Below are positions 37,863 to 48,585 of a stretch of DNA of 64,000 nucleotides, piece by piece; within the stretch, counting starts at the first letter, position 1; every line of letters begins with the position of its first letter. The DNA comes from Bacteroidota bacterium. GTDB lineage: Bacteria > Bacteroidota > Bacteroidia > Flavobacteriales > Flavobacteriaceae. The stretch spans positions 18,697 through 82,696 of the forward strand of contig JAJRRO010000028.1 in assembly GCA_024279425.1 (NCBI GenBank), in the 5' to 3' direction. The translations under genes and the position numbers were made by a program. The notes under the pieces were generated by a model. It was not told where the DNA came from and did no database searches. It saw only the letters and a program-made list of their open reading frames with translations.

Positions 37863-40268
37863 TCATTCCGTTCGTAAACTATTTACAGGGTTCTTATTTG
37901 CAACTTTGATTGCTTGATACCCAACAGTTGCCAAGGCAATCAACATTGTTCCTATGCCGCTAATTACAAAAACAGGCCAGGAAATTTCGATGCGATACGA
38001 ATATTCTTCCAACTATTGATTCATAAAATACCATGCAAGTGGCGCGGCAATACAAAAAGCGATAGCAATCAAAATAATAAACTCCCTTGAGAATAGATAC
38101 ACAATGTTATTTTTGGTGGCACCTAAGACTTTTCGGACCCCTGCCTCTTTTATTCGCTGCATAATCATAAAAGAGGCTAGACCGAATAGGCCCAAACAAC
38201 TTAAAAATATGGCGATGCCCGCGGCTAATTTGTACAAATGAGATAATCGCCTTTCCTGTTCATAATATCCTGCTATTTTGTCATCGATAAAATTGTATTC
38301 GAATACATAATCGGGAAAGGTATCGTTCCATAGGTTTTCAATTGCTCTTATGGAATTCACTGCTTCTCTGGCATTCAACTTTATGCTTACTTGATTGTAC
38401 CTCGTTTTTTGTGCGAACATGAATAACCCTGCCAGTTCATCCTTAAGGGAAACATTTTGAAAATCCTTTACTACACCAACTATTAGACCCTTTGCATCGC
38501 CCAAATCGATTTCTTTGTTGAGCGCTTCCTCGGGATTCGTAAGTCCAAGCTTTTTAGAAAGCTTTTCATTAATAAGGAACTCCAGCGTGCTATCGGATTC
38601 TATTAGATTTCGCCCGGCCGCCAATTGTATTTGATAAGTATTCAGATATTCGGGATCGATCCGCTTGCGCATCGAGTAGAAATCGATTTCTTCGGTAGCC
38701 TTGTCAAACGCAAATTTTCCCCAGGAATTTCCTGCTTCCATAGGCGTACTGGTACTGAAGCTAACATTATGGACTCCATTTACCACACGTAGGGCGTTAC
38801 GCAGATAGTCTATTTTTGCCGCTCCTGTACTATCGTTGGGAATAGAAACGTTTACCAAGGCATCTTTCGTAAAACCCAAGGGCTGGTTATTAAAAAAATC
38901 CATTTGCCTTACTACAACGATAGTTCCGATGATTAAGGCTTGGGCAATAACAAACTGGAATACGACGAGGCTTCTACGCAAGGAGATTCCGCTTGAACCA
39001 ACTGCAGACACTTTGCTTTTCAATGCATTTATAGGATTGAATTTAGAAAGCACAATTGATGGATAGAAACCAGCCAAGAATGTAACGGCCATGGCTATCA
39101 AAACCAAAAACCATATCATCTCAGAGGCCTGGAGAATACCGAAGTTCAATGGCAAGTCGATTAAAGCACCTATCTGCTTTAAGGATAGAAAAGTTATAAC
39201 CAAGGCCAACAACTCAGATAGCACAACGATCATAAACGTCTCTGTTAGAAATTGCACTCTTAAATGCGACCTATTACTGCCCACTACTTTTCTTATACCA
39301 ATTTCTTTGGAACGATTAACTGCCAGTGCGGTAGATAGGTTGATGAAATTTACGCAGGCGATCAATAAAATAAAACCGGCAACAAGCCATAAGACATTTA
39401 TCATTTCCTTGCTGATACTACGAGAGCTAAAATTCCCGGCCTCAGTGTCAAAATGGATTTTATCCAACGTCTGCAACACATGGGTATCGGTATTATCGGT
39501 GATTTTTTTCTCTAGTGAAAGTACTTTCAATTGAGCATCTACCGTAGCTGGTGATACATTTTTTGGTAATAGTACAAAGCAGCCAAATCTGCTGTCCGTT
39601 CCATCCCAATCAGTAGAGTTTAGAAACTCAGAAGTATATCCTGTACCGTAAGAAATCAGCGCCCTAATCTGTAGGTCGCTATTTTTTGGCACTTCCCCTA
39701 AAATACCCGTTACTCTTAACAAATCGGTATTATTCCATTTAAGATTTCTACCCATAGCAGCTTCCCAACTACCGAAGTATTTAATGGCCGTTTCCTTGGT
39801 AAGTATAACGTTATTCGGGTCTCTTAACGAAGTAGGAGAACCAGCAAGCCACTGAAAATCAAAAATATCGAACAAACTGGGTTGAGAAACGTAAACGCCA
39901 TTTTTTTCCTTGAACTTTTTAGTTGTGTTTCCAGCCTCGTCAATTACTAAGATCTGGGAATTACCTGCTGCATAAAAAGCGGCAACTTCTTCTAATTGGG
40001 GCAATGCAATTTTTATATCCTGAGGTAGAGCATATGGATTCGAAACACCATAAAACACATCTGTATTAGGATGATGGTATTCGGTCAACACCCGATAAAT
40101 TCGATCCTTTTTTTGATGATAATTATCAAAACTAAGTTCAAACTGAACGATAATAAAAATCAAAAGACATACAGCGATACCTACTGCCAAGCCCCCGATA
40201 TTTATAAAGGCATGACCTTTTCTTCGAGTTAGATTTCGCCAAGCGATTTTTAGATAGTTCTTGAACAT
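37863..40268 (-). pseudogene. FtsX-type ABC permease, copy 3, with premature amber stop
   Basis: The intact frame would give 801 residues, but a TAG at plus positions 38011-38013 stops translation after 751. Reading through it continues with perfect family sequence (LEEYSYRIEISWPVFVISG and the terminal NPVNSLRTE, stop at 37863-37865). Other copies have Trp at this position (NQWL/NNWL), so a single TGG to TAG change explains it. The truncated product loses the end of the final FtsX block, including its last membrane helix. The rest of the frame is undamaged, so the mutation is recent, a sequencing error, or suppressed. Confidence 0.9.
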
Positions 40269-40297
40269 TGTTCTCGTTTTTTGATGATGGTTTTAAT

Positions 40298-42655
40298 TCA
40301 TTCGGTACGCAGGCTTTTTACCGGGTTTGCAACCGCAGCTTTGACCGCTTGGAAGCTTACTGTCAAAAGTGCAATACAAATAGCGACAATGCCTGCAATG
40401 ACAAACACCCAAATATTGATATCAATGCGATAGGCAAAACTTTCCAGCCAGTTTTGCATGGCCCACCAGGCAAGTGGGCCGGCAATTAAAAGAGCGACTA
40501 ACACCAAGCGCATAAAGTCTTTTGACAATAATTGCACGATTCCTACAACGCTGGATCCCAATACTTTTCGTAACCCGATTTCTTTTTTACGCTGTTCTGC
40601 TGTATAGGCAGCAAGGCCGAATAAGCCCAAACAGGAGATGATAATTGCTAGCAGCGCAAAGATCTGAGAAAGGTTTCCTATGAGTTTTTCGCTTTTAAAT
40701 CTAGCATTAAAGGCATCGTCTACAAATTCATACTCAAAGGGAAAGGCGGGATTATGTTTCTTCATTATACCCTCCATAGTGGCCAGAGTTTCGTTCATTG
40801 CAATCCCTACTTTACTTTTTACATACAGAAATTTTGCATCGCCGTGATAGTTGAAAAACATGACCGGATCACTAGTGCCGTACATATCGCCATACAAATA
40901 GTCTTTTACAATACCTACAACCGTGTAGACGTCATCATCGCGCCTAACCGTTTTACCTACGGCACTTCCCTTGCCCATTAATCGCGCAAAAGTCTCTGTG
41001 ACCAGAATATTATTATTGGGGTTATCGATATCATCGTTAAAACCCCTGCCTTCTAAAATTTCCATGCCCGTTGTTTCAAAAAAACCGGAACTTATGTATC
41101 TAGATGAAATCAAAACGTCCTCGGTTTCCGTACCACCTTGCCACTCGAAACCCCAACCATTATTTCCTCCTGAGAGGACTTCCGAATTAGTCAATCCTAC
41201 ATTCTGGATCATTCCCGATGCGATCATATCCTGTTGTATAGGATTGAAATTTTTAATGACATCCCCGTTTACCGGAAGCTTAATTAGATTTTCTTTCTCA
41301 AATCCCAGATCACGGCTTTTTACGTGATTTACTTGTTGGTATACAATGATGGTACTGATTATAAAAACTATGGAAACGGTAAATTGGGCGATTACCAACC
41401 CTTTCCGGATCATAGTGGCACTGCCATGTTTGCTACGAGCCCCTTTCAGGACTTCAACAGGTTTGAAAGAGGATAAATAGAAAGCTGGATACCATCCTGC
41501 AAGAAGACCACATATCAGGGTTATGCCTAAAAGTGAAAGTATATGGGTGGCATCGAAAAGGCGAAGTTCCAACTGTTTTTCGATAAGAATATTGAATTGA
41601 GGTAATAGAACCATTAATAAAAGGACGCTCACAGTGGCTGCAAATGTTGCAGTTATCAACGCTTCTGCCATAAACTGCGAAATCAATGTTCCCTTCCCGG
41701 AGCCCAATACTTTACGCACGCCAACTTCGTTGGCCCTTTTTTCGCTACTAGCAGTAGAAAGGTTCATGAAATTGATACAGGCGATCAAGAGGATAATAAT
41801 GGCGATAAGCGCAAATAATCGCACATACGTAATTTTACCACCTACCTTCTTTCCCCCTTCAAAGTTGGATCTCAAGTACCAATCTTTCATTGAATGAAGA
41901 AAGGCAACAGTGTCTTCATCTCCAGTTTTTGCCGGAAGGATTTTACGTACCATGGCATCAACGGTCTCAAAATCAGCTTCGGGGGATAGTTCTACAAAAG
42001 TGTCCGAAAAAAGGCTCCCATATTCCGTCATCCACGGCCTATCGGCCACAATTCTTTCGAACGGGGCAACCCAATCGAACCAATAGCTCACATTAGTCGG
42101 CAAATTTTCGAAAACCCCGGTAATGATAAAGTTCGTATCATTGTTCACTCGAACCACCTTGCCCAATGCGGATGTGCCTGCCCCATAAAGGTGGGTCGCA
42201 GTTTCTTCGGAAATGACAATAGCATCATGTTCCTTAAAGGCATTCTCAAGATTTCCTTCTAGAAAGGTGAGACTGAACATATCCAGAAAATCAGGATCTG
42301 CGAACCTTCCATATTTATTGATTGAATTCTCGCCGACCTCAAAAAGAAGGTCTTCATCGGTTGTTCGGGAACTTCCGACAATTCCGGGAACTTCATCTTT
42401 CATTACTTTTGCCAGCGGACCCGGTGTAGATTGATAAACGGTACGCCATTCCCCTTCGAACTGTTGGTTAGTGGGCACATAATAAACTAGGTCCTGTTTA
42501 GGAAAAGAACTATCAAAGTTCAATTCATCTTCTACCCATAAAAAAATAAGACTGGCGCATGTAATGCCAATGGCCAATCCAAAAATATTGAGGGAGCTAA
42601 AACCTTTGTTTTTGCAGAGGGTTCGCCACGCGATTTTTAAATAGTTCTTAAACAT
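40298..42655 (-). CDS. FtsX-type ABC permease, copy 2
   Basis: 785 residues. It begins MFKNYLKIAWRTLCKNKGFS and ends NPVKSLRTE. FtsX motifs read NEVGVRKVLGS and KEIGLRKVLGS. Its ATG is preceded by AAAAACGAGAAC, a leader shared with copies 1 and 3. Gaps are 56 nt upstream and 29 nt downstream. Confidence 0.9.
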   Translation of the reverse strand: MFKNYLKIAWRTLCKNKGFSSLNIFGLAIGITCASLIFLWVEDELNFDSSFPKQDLVYYVPTNQQFEGEWRTVYQSTPGPLAKVMKDEVPGIVGSSRTTDEDLLFEVGENSINKYGRFADPDFLDMFSLTFLEGNLENAFKEHDAIVISEETATHLYGAGTSALGKVVRVNNDTNFIITGVFENLPTNVSYWFDWVAPFERIVADRPWMTEYGSLFSDTFVELSPEADFETVDAMVRKILPAKTGDEDTVAFLHSMKDWYLRSNFEGGKKVGGKITYVRLFALIAIIILLIACINFMNLSTASSEKRANEVGVRKVLGSGKGTLISQFMAEALITATFAATVSVLLLMVLLPQFNILIEKQLELRLFDATHILSLLGITLICGLLAGWYPAFYLSSFKPVEVLKGARSKHGSATMIRKGLVIAQFTVSIVFIISTIIVYQQVNHVKSRDLGFEKENLIKLPVNGDVIKNFNPIQQDMIASGMIQNVGLTNSEVLSGGNNGWGFEWQGGTETEDVLISSRYISSGFFETTGMEILEGRGFNDDIDNPNNNILVTETFARLMGKGSAVGKTVRRDDDVYTVVGIVKDYLYGDMYGTSDPVMFFNYHGDAKFLYVKSKVGIAMNETLATMEGIMKKHNPAFPFEYEFVDDAFNARFKSEKLIGNLSQIFALLAIIISCLGLFGLAAYTAEQRKKEIGLRKVLGSSVVGIVQLLSKDFMRLVLVALLIAGPLAWWAMQNWLESFAYRIDINIWVFVIAGIVAICIALLTVSFQAVKAAVANPVKSLRTE

Positions 42656-42711
42656 GGTTCTCGTTTTTCTTGTGCTGAACTCGTTTCGGCATCTGATTAT
42701 GATATACTATT

Positions 42712-45123
42712 TCATTCGGTACGCAGGCTTTTTACGGGGTTCACACTCGCTGCCTTGATAGCCTGAAAACTGATGGTCAAAAGTGTAATAAACAATGCCC
42801 CTGCAATGGCCAGCCCAAAAATCCACCAAGAGATTTCCATTCGATATTCATAGTTCTGTAGCCATTGGCCCATAAAGTGATAGATTATAGGAATAGCGAT
42901 TAAACTAGAAATCAATACCAGCAACACGAAATCTTTAGAAAGCATTTTCCAGAGATTCAGAACAGATGCTCCCAAAACCTTGCGCACTCCGATTTCTTTG
43001 GTGCGCTGTTCGGCTATGAAGGAGGCCAGACCAAAAAGACCAAGACAACTAATCAGAATGGCCAAAAGCGTAAAGACCCCTGCTAGATTTCCCAAGCGCT
43101 GCTCCGATTCGAATTTTAGATCGTAGACCTCGTCAACAAAACCATAATCAAATTTGGCTGAAGGTACTACCTTGGCGAATACCGCTTCGATTTTTGAAAT
43201 GGCTGAACTTGCACTTGATTCTGATTTTAATTTGATATTGATATAACTCACGTTGTCATAGTTGACAAAAAACAGAGCCTGTTTTACCGATTGGTACGGA
43301 GACTGCATAACCATATCTTTGGTGACCCCAATGATTTTGGCACGCTCATTTCCGCCCGTAATATATTCTCCGACCGGGTTTTCCAGCCCCATATACTTTT
43401 GGGCTGATTCGTTTATGATTACAGCTGCTGAGTCCGAGGCGAATTCCCTTGAAAAATCCCTTCCATCTAAAAATTGCCATCCCACAGTTTTTCCATAATC
43501 GTGTGTTATCCGAAGTATTCCAAAATCCGGTTGCATTTCTGGATCCTTTCCTGTCCAGTTGATGCCCCCGCCACCATTGCTATATACACCGATCAAAGGG
43601 GAAGAAGATTGTGCCATTTCTTCAACTACCCCGGTGTTCTTCAGCTCGGCACGTAACAAATCGTATTTGCCTGCGTATTCTGGATCGTTCATCTGAATCG
43701 ATATCAAATTATTTTGATCATATCCGATAGGTCTGTCCTTGGTAAATTCAATCTGATTGAAAACGATGACCGTACCCACGGCGAGCATTATGGAAACCGA
43801 AAATTGGAATATGACCAAAACCTTTCTTGGTACCGTTGCATAAGGCCCTGCCCTAAAAGTGCCCTTTAAAACTTTGATAGGACTGAAAGAAGATAGATAT
43901 AATGCCGGATAACTACCTGCCAACAGCCCTGTAAGGAATGTAAAAGATACTATCGCTATCCAGAAAAATGGGTTGCTCCACGGGATACCCATGTTTTTTC
44001 CTGCAAGTTCATTGAACCATGGAAGGGAAAGTAATACCAGGAAAAAAGCCAATACCGTTGCAAGGCTTGAAATCAATAATGATTCGCTCAAAAACTGAAT
44101 GACCAGCTGCATCTTTTTAGACCCGACTGTCTTTCGGATGCCTACTTCTTTGGAACGTTTTTCAGAACGTGCCGTACTCAAGTTCATAAAGTTGATACAG
44201 GCCAAAAACAGTACGAATATGCCGATAGCGATAAACAACCACACAAAAGTGATGCGGCCCTTGGTGGGCATACCTTGTTCGTCGAATTCGGAATACAAAT
44301 GCCATTCGTCCATCTGATAAGCAAAAGGATGGATAACTCGTTCTTCATATGCCTCGACATTATCAGGAGGGCCGTACTGTGGATATAAATTTCGTAAAGC
44401 CATATTAGCGGCTTCAAAGGAAATTCCAGGTTTTAGTTTTACATAGAGCTGAAAAGACCAGTCGTCCCAAACTGTTTTGACCCGTGCAAATCGTTCTGGT
44501 TCATTGGCTTCCGTTAGATTCCAATTTGCAAAGAATTTCACATTCTCAAAGCTGTTGTTTTTTGGCAAATCTTTATAAACCCCCTTGACGACAGCATCCA
44601 TCTCATTGTTTATTTTTATGGATTTCCCTATGGGGTCTTCTTTACCGAAAACTGCAAATGCCGCCGATTCGGATACAACCACTGAATTCAATTCTTCTAG
44701 ACTTGCATGGGAACCTCTTATCATATCCAGTGAGAGCATTTCCAATGCATCACTTTCTATAAACTGTCCGGTTTGCGTATAGTTTTCCCCTGCGTTGGTC
44801 AGCACATAATCACCGACCCAAGTCGCTCTCAAAACATTTTCGAAATAATCGGAATAATTTTCTTTGATGACGGTACCCATGATGTACATAGTGGAGGGGA
44901 ACGAGCCAATCTCACCAGTATCCAAGTTTTTACTTCGATTAAAAATCTGAGCGATCTTATCATGGTTTTCGTGGTATTTGTTGAATGTGAATTCATCTAT
45001 TACCCAAAGCCCGATCATTATGACCACTGCCATTCCCAAGGCCAACCCACCAATATTTATAACTGAATATCCTTTGTTTCGTTTTAGGTTTCTCCAAGCA
45101 ATTTTTAAATAGTTCTTAAACAT
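42712..45123 (-). CDS. FtsX-type ABC permease, copy 1
   Basis: 803 residues from the ATG at 45123, where the MFKNYLKIAWRNLKRNKG start of the family begins. The frame is open for 57 more codons upstream, but that extension overlaps the ATPase gene and has no family similarity. FtsX motifs read KEVGIRKTVGS and KEIGVRKVLGA. It is the permease nearest the ATPase, adaptor and channel genes, so it is the best candidate for the primary MacB-like partner. Confidence 0.9.
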   Translation of the reverse strand: MFKNYLKIAWRNLKRNKGYSVINIGGLALGMAVVIMIGLWVIDEFTFNKYHENHDKIAQIFNRSKNLDTGEIGSFPSTMYIMGTVIKENYSDYFENVLRATWVGDYVLTNAGENYTQTGQFIESDALEMLSLDMIRGSHASLEELNSVVVSESAAFAVFGKEDPIGKSIKINNEMDAVVKGVYKDLPKNNSFENVKFFANWNLTEANEPERFARVKTVWDDWSFQLYVKLKPGISFEAANMALRNLYPQYGPPDNVEAYEERVIHPFAYQMDEWHLYSEFDEQGMPTKGRITFVWLFIAIGIFVLFLACINFMNLSTARSEKRSKEVGIRKTVGSKKMQLVIQFLSESLLISSLATVLAFFLVLLSLPWFNELAGKNMGIPWSNPFFWIAIVSFTFLTGLLAGSYPALYLSSFSPIKVLKGTFRAGPYATVPRKVLVIFQFSVSIMLAVGTVIVFNQIEFTKDRPIGYDQNNLISIQMNDPEYAGKYDLLRAELKNTGVVEEMAQSSSPLIGVYSNGGGGINWTGKDPEMQPDFGILRITHDYGKTVGWQFLDGRDFSREFASDSAAVIINESAQKYMGLENPVGEYITGGNERAKIIGVTKDMVMQSPYQSVKQALFFVNYDNVSYINIKLKSESSASSAISKIEAVFAKVVPSAKFDYGFVDEVYDLKFESEQRLGNLAGVFTLLAILISCLGLFGLASFIAEQRTKEIGVRKVLGASVLNLWKMLSKDFVLLVLISSLIAIPIIYHFMGQWLQNYEYRMEISWWIFGLAIAGALFITLLTISFQAIKAASVNPVKSLRTE

Positions 45124-45202
45124 TGTTCTCGTTTTTTGATTGATGATTCTCTTGATGAATAAACTAAACTCATCATTACTCCCCTTTAGAGATATAGAGG
45201 GC

Positions 45203-45898
45203 TTATATCCTTGCCCCAATCGCCCGATTAAGGCTTTCTGTAACGACTTGTCCGTCAAATAAATTAATGATCCTATGGGCATAATGCGAATCATGGTCGG
45301 AGTGCGTCACCATAACGATCGTCGTACCTTCTTGGTTCAGTTCAGTCAAAAGGTTCATAACCTCGGTCCCGTTCTTGGAATCCAGGTTTCCTGTTGGCTC
45401 ATCGGCAAGAATCAATTTCGGGTTCGTAACGACCGCCCTGGCTATAGCCACACGTTGTTGCTGACCTCCCGATAACTGGTGGGGAAAATGCTTTTCGCGA
45501 TGGGCCATCTTCATACGCTCTAAGACCTTCATAACCTTTTCCCTACGTTCGCTCTTTTTCATTTTGAGATAGATAAGCGGTAGCTCGACGTTTTCAAAAA
45601 CGGTCAACTCATCAATTAGGTTAAAGCTCTGAAAGACAAATCCCAAATTGCCCTTTCGGAGTTGGGTGCGTTGACTTTCTCGAAGTCCTGCGACCTCATG
45701 ACCAGCGAATTGGTAACTGCCTTCGGTGGGATTGTCCAACATGCCGATAATATTCAACAAGGTTGATTTTCCACAACCGGAAGGCCCCATAATGGCGACA
45801 AATTCCCCATCCTCAATGTTGAGATTGACCTTGTGCAATGCCAAGGTCTCTACTTCCTCGGTTCTAAAACTTTTCTTTAAATTCTGGATCTGTATCAT
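45203..45898 (-). CDS. MacB/LolD-type ABC transporter ATPase (canonical)
   Basis: 231 residues with all motifs intact: Walker A GPSGCGKST, Q-loop in FVFQSFNLIDELTV, signature LSGGQQQRVAIARAV, Walker B LILADEPTGNLDS and H-loop VTHSDHD. It is a separate polypeptide, as is usual when the permeases lack a fused ATPase. It follows the adaptor gene by 13 nt and precedes permease copy 1 by 79 nt. It should drive the tripartite mechanotransmission complex and may serve several of the ten permeases. Confidence 0.93.
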   Translation of the reverse strand: MIQIQNLKKSFRTEEVETLALHKVNLNIEDGEFVAIMGPSGCGKSTLLNIIGMLDNPTEGSYQFAGHEVAGLRESQRTQLRKGNLGFVFQSFNLIDELTVFENVELPLIYLKMKKSERREKVMKVLERMKMAHREKHFPHQLSGGQQQRVAIARAVVTNPKLILADEPTGNLDSKNGTEVMNLLTELNQEGTTIVMVTHSDHDSHYAHRIINLFDGQVVTESLNRAIGARI

Positions 45899-45911
45899 TT
45901 CTTGATTGGAT

Positions 45912-47162
45912 TTATTTTAGTATTATCTTTTCCGCTTCCCCGAAGCTATCATAATTGGAGGTAATCACTTTTTCACTTGCTTGTAATCCTTCCAATGCCT
46001 CATAATATCGGGAATTCTGTTTGCCTATTCTGATATTGCGTTTTAAAGCCACATCCCCATCCGGACTTACTACAAAAATCCATTGGCCTCCTGTACTCTG
46101 GAAGAAACTTCCTTTTGGTAATAACAAGGCATCATTCGATTCGCCCAATTGTAATTTGATGTTGTAACTCTGTCCAGTTCTTATAGTCTCAGGTTTATCG
46201 TCTGTAAAGACCAAATCCACCTTAAACTTTCCATTACGGACTTCGGGATATACTTTTCTTAATCTAAGCGGATATTCGTTTCCATTTCGTTCAAGTATGG
46301 CGGTCAAATCGCGAATAACCCTGTCAATATAGTGTTCGTCAATAGTAGCCTCAATCTTATAATCTGTCAAGACATTTATCTGGCCAATACGCTCTCCCCG
46401 GGCAATACTCTGTCCCATCTCGGCATCCAAAAAACCCAATTGACCATCGGCCGGGGCCCGCACGTTCAGGTGGTCGAGCCTTTGATATACCATTCCAAGG
46501 GTTTTCTGCATTCGGGAGAGGTCGGTATCCAATCCGGTCAAGGAAGTTTTCCGCAATTCATCATCGTTCTCGGTCTGTAGTTTTATAATTTCGTACTGTT
46601 TTTTAGAGAGTTCGTAATTCTCTTTCGACAATTGATATTCTTCCTTGGAAATCAGTTCCTCATCATACAGGGACTGGTTCTGTTCAAAATTCCGTTTTAA
46701 CCTTTGTAGATCGGTACTGGATGTTGCGAGTGATCTTCGGCCTTCTACTTGACGCGAATCGAAGGTCAATTTTGTGGAACGTAAATCATTTTGTTTCAAT
46801 GCCAAATTACTTTCGCTGGCCAAAATCTGTTCGTAAAGATTCATGTTTTCCAGCCTTAGGATAATGTCCCCTTTCTTGACCGTGGCCCCTTCCTCAATCA
46901 GTTTTTCGGTTACGCGACCGCCCTCGTATGCATCCATATAAATGGTAGCAATGGGAGCTACATTTCCATTGATGGTAATGTAATCATCAAACTTGCCATG
47001 GGTCACTTCAGCTATGGATAGTTTGTCTTTTTCGGTTCTAAAGGTCGATACCGTGGTGGCAAAAATCAATTGATATGCCGCAAAAAGCAATAGCAGACTA
47101 ATGGCGATATAGCCGTAATGTTTCGGTCTCAGTCCTTTTTTCTTTTCGAGTTGTATATCCAT
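45912..47162 (-). CDS. HlyD/MacA-like periplasmic adaptor (membrane fusion) protein
   Basis: 416 residues. A single N-terminal membrane helix (about 17-36) is followed by a lipoyl-like half (GGRVTEKLIEEGATVKKGD), a long alpha-hairpin coiled coil (about 110-235), the returning lipoyl half (VRAPADGQLGFLDAEMGQ), and beta-barrel and membrane-proximal domains. It should bridge the inner-membrane permeases and the TolC-like channel. It is the only intact adaptor gene in the window, so all ten permeases would have to share it or use others encoded elsewhere. Confidence 0.9.
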   Translation of the reverse strand: MDIQLEKKKGLRPKHYGYIAISLLLLFAAYQLIFATTVSTFRTEKDKLSIAEVTHGKFDDYITINGNVAPIATIYMDAYEGGRVTEKLIEEGATVKKGDIILRLENMNLYEQILASESNLALKQNDLRSTKLTFDSRQVEGRRSLATSSTDLQRLKRNFEQNQSLYDEELISKEEYQLSKENYELSKKQYEIIKLQTENDDELRKTSLTGLDTDLSRMQKTLGMVYQRLDHLNVRAPADGQLGFLDAEMGQSIARGERIGQINVLTDYKIEATIDEHYIDRVIRDLTAILERNGNEYPLRLRKVYPEVRNGKFKVDLVFTDDKPETIRTGQSYNIKLQLGESNDALLLPKGSFFQSTGGQWIFVVSPDGDVALKRNIRIGKQNSRYYEALEGLQASEKVITSNYDSFGEAEKIILK

Positions 47163-47205
47163 TTATATATTTCTTTTTTCATTTCCGCGAAGGCGGAAAT
47201 CATTC

Positions 47206-48561
47206 TTATTTTGTCTGATAAATATTAAAAACTGGCAAGCCCCGGTAGAAATCCAACGTGCTTTTGTTAATTTCAGAGCGTAATCGTACCTGTAGGTATT
47301 CACTTTGTGCACTGGCGAATAGGTTTTTGGCCGTAAAGAGCTCCAAGGCGTTGATCATGCCCTTTTCATAGCGTTTCTGTGCAATGGTAAAAGCAAGTTT
47401 CTGGGCTTCCACCTTTTGATTGCTCTGTTCATGTTCTACGAGTAAGGAATTGTAATCCTGTACCAATTTTTGAATGGTCTGAAACAATTCCTGTTCCTTT
47501 ACCTCCAAATTGTTTTCGGCACGTAATCGTTCATCTTTTTGCTGTTTTATCCTACTCCTTGCCGACCAACCGTTACTGATTGGCACGTTAAGCCGTACCC
47601 CAAAATAGCTTGATGTATTGTCCCTAAACTGTTCCCGAAATGGCAACGTGGCCCCCAATGAATCGTGCGTTGTTTCAAAATAACCGGTGCCCATGCCAGC
47701 GAAAAGCGCTAGGGATGGAAACAATCTACCACGTTCCACGGCTACCTGTTTTTTGGCCGCCCTTGCCCTTAATTCCTGTGCCTTTATCATCGGGAGAAAA
47801 CCTTTTGCCGTGGCAAAAATGGAATCTGAACGGACTTCCGAAGTACCCGACCCGCCCAAAACCTCGATTATTTCGGTCTGAATGACAATGTCGTTCGTAT
47901 TCTCCAAATTCATTTCTTGAATAAGTTGCAGCTTCGCACCTGCTAATTGATTCTCTGCCTGTGTCACATTCAGCTTATCTGTCAGCAATAGCGATTTGGC
48001 CTCATAAAGGTCCGCTCCTGCCTTTAGCCCGAGTTCGATCTGTTTCTCTACCAGATTATTGTTCGCCTCGGAAACAGCCAATTGCTCCTTGGATATGGCT
48101 ACCAAGCCCTCAAAAAATTCAATGTCATAAAATGCCTGCATCACCCTGAACGCCAACAGATACTTTTGTTGAAGCGTTTCCTCTTGGGTAGCCCTATACA
48201 AAAATTTCGATGCTTTTATAGCGTTGATTTTTTGAAAGCCTTGGAAAAGGTCAACTGCCGATTCTAAGGAGTAGTTGTTGGAGAAGAAATCCGTCGTTAT
48301 AATATCGTTGGTAAAGGGGTCGGTACTTCTACCGTAATTGATGAAGTAGTTCGAGGAAGCATTGACGCCAGGAAGCAGATTACGTATGGATTGCCGATAG
48401 GTTTCCCTGTCCGAATGTATGGTATATCTAAAATCGTTTAGTTGTAGATTGTGCTCCAAGGCGTACTCCACACATTCGTCCAGTGTCCATTTATCTTGGG
48501 CAAAAAGACATGTGCCGAACATCAAAAAGGAAGCAAATAGTATTTTGAATTTTCGATTCAT
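47206..48561 (-). CDS. TolC-family outer-membrane efflux channel
   Basis: 451 residues from the ATG at 48561, which opens a Sec signal (FKILFASFLMFGTCLFAQ). The in-frame start at 48591 would lie upstream of the predicted transcription start and is rejected. The mature start DKWTLDECVEYALEHNLQL is the hallmark of the family, and two long alpha-helical repeats follow. It is the first gene of the array, 14 nt after the predicted sigma-54 transcription start. It forms the trimeric exit duct for the ABC complex. Confidence 0.92.
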   Translation of the reverse strand: MNRKFKILFASFLMFGTCLFAQDKWTLDECVEYALEHNLQLNDFRYTIHSDRETYRQSIRNLLPGVNASSNYFINYGRSTDPFTNDIITTDFFSNNYSLESAVDLFQGFQKINAIKASKFLYRATQEETLQQKYLLAFRVMQAFYDIEFFEGLVAISKEQLAVSEANNNLVEKQIELGLKAGADLYEAKSLLLTDKLNVTQAENQLAGAKLQLIQEMNLENTNDIVIQTEIIEVLGGSGTSEVRSDSIFATAKGFLPMIKAQELRARAAKKQVAVERGRLFPSLALFAGMGTGYFETTHDSLGATLPFREQFRDNTSSYFGVRLNVPISNGWSARSRIKQQKDERLRAENNLEVKEQELFQTIQKLVQDYNSLLVEHEQSNQKVEAQKLAFTIAQKRYEKGMINALELFTAKNLFASAQSEYLQVRLRSEINKSTLDFYRGLPVFNIYQTK

Positions 48562-48585
48562 ATAATAATTGTATGCCAAACTATA

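Noticed and set aside
45124..45294. 57-codon N-terminal extension of permease copy 1
   Set aside because: It overlaps the ATPase gene, shows no similarity to other copies, and the family start MFKNYLK with its shared leader is at 45123.
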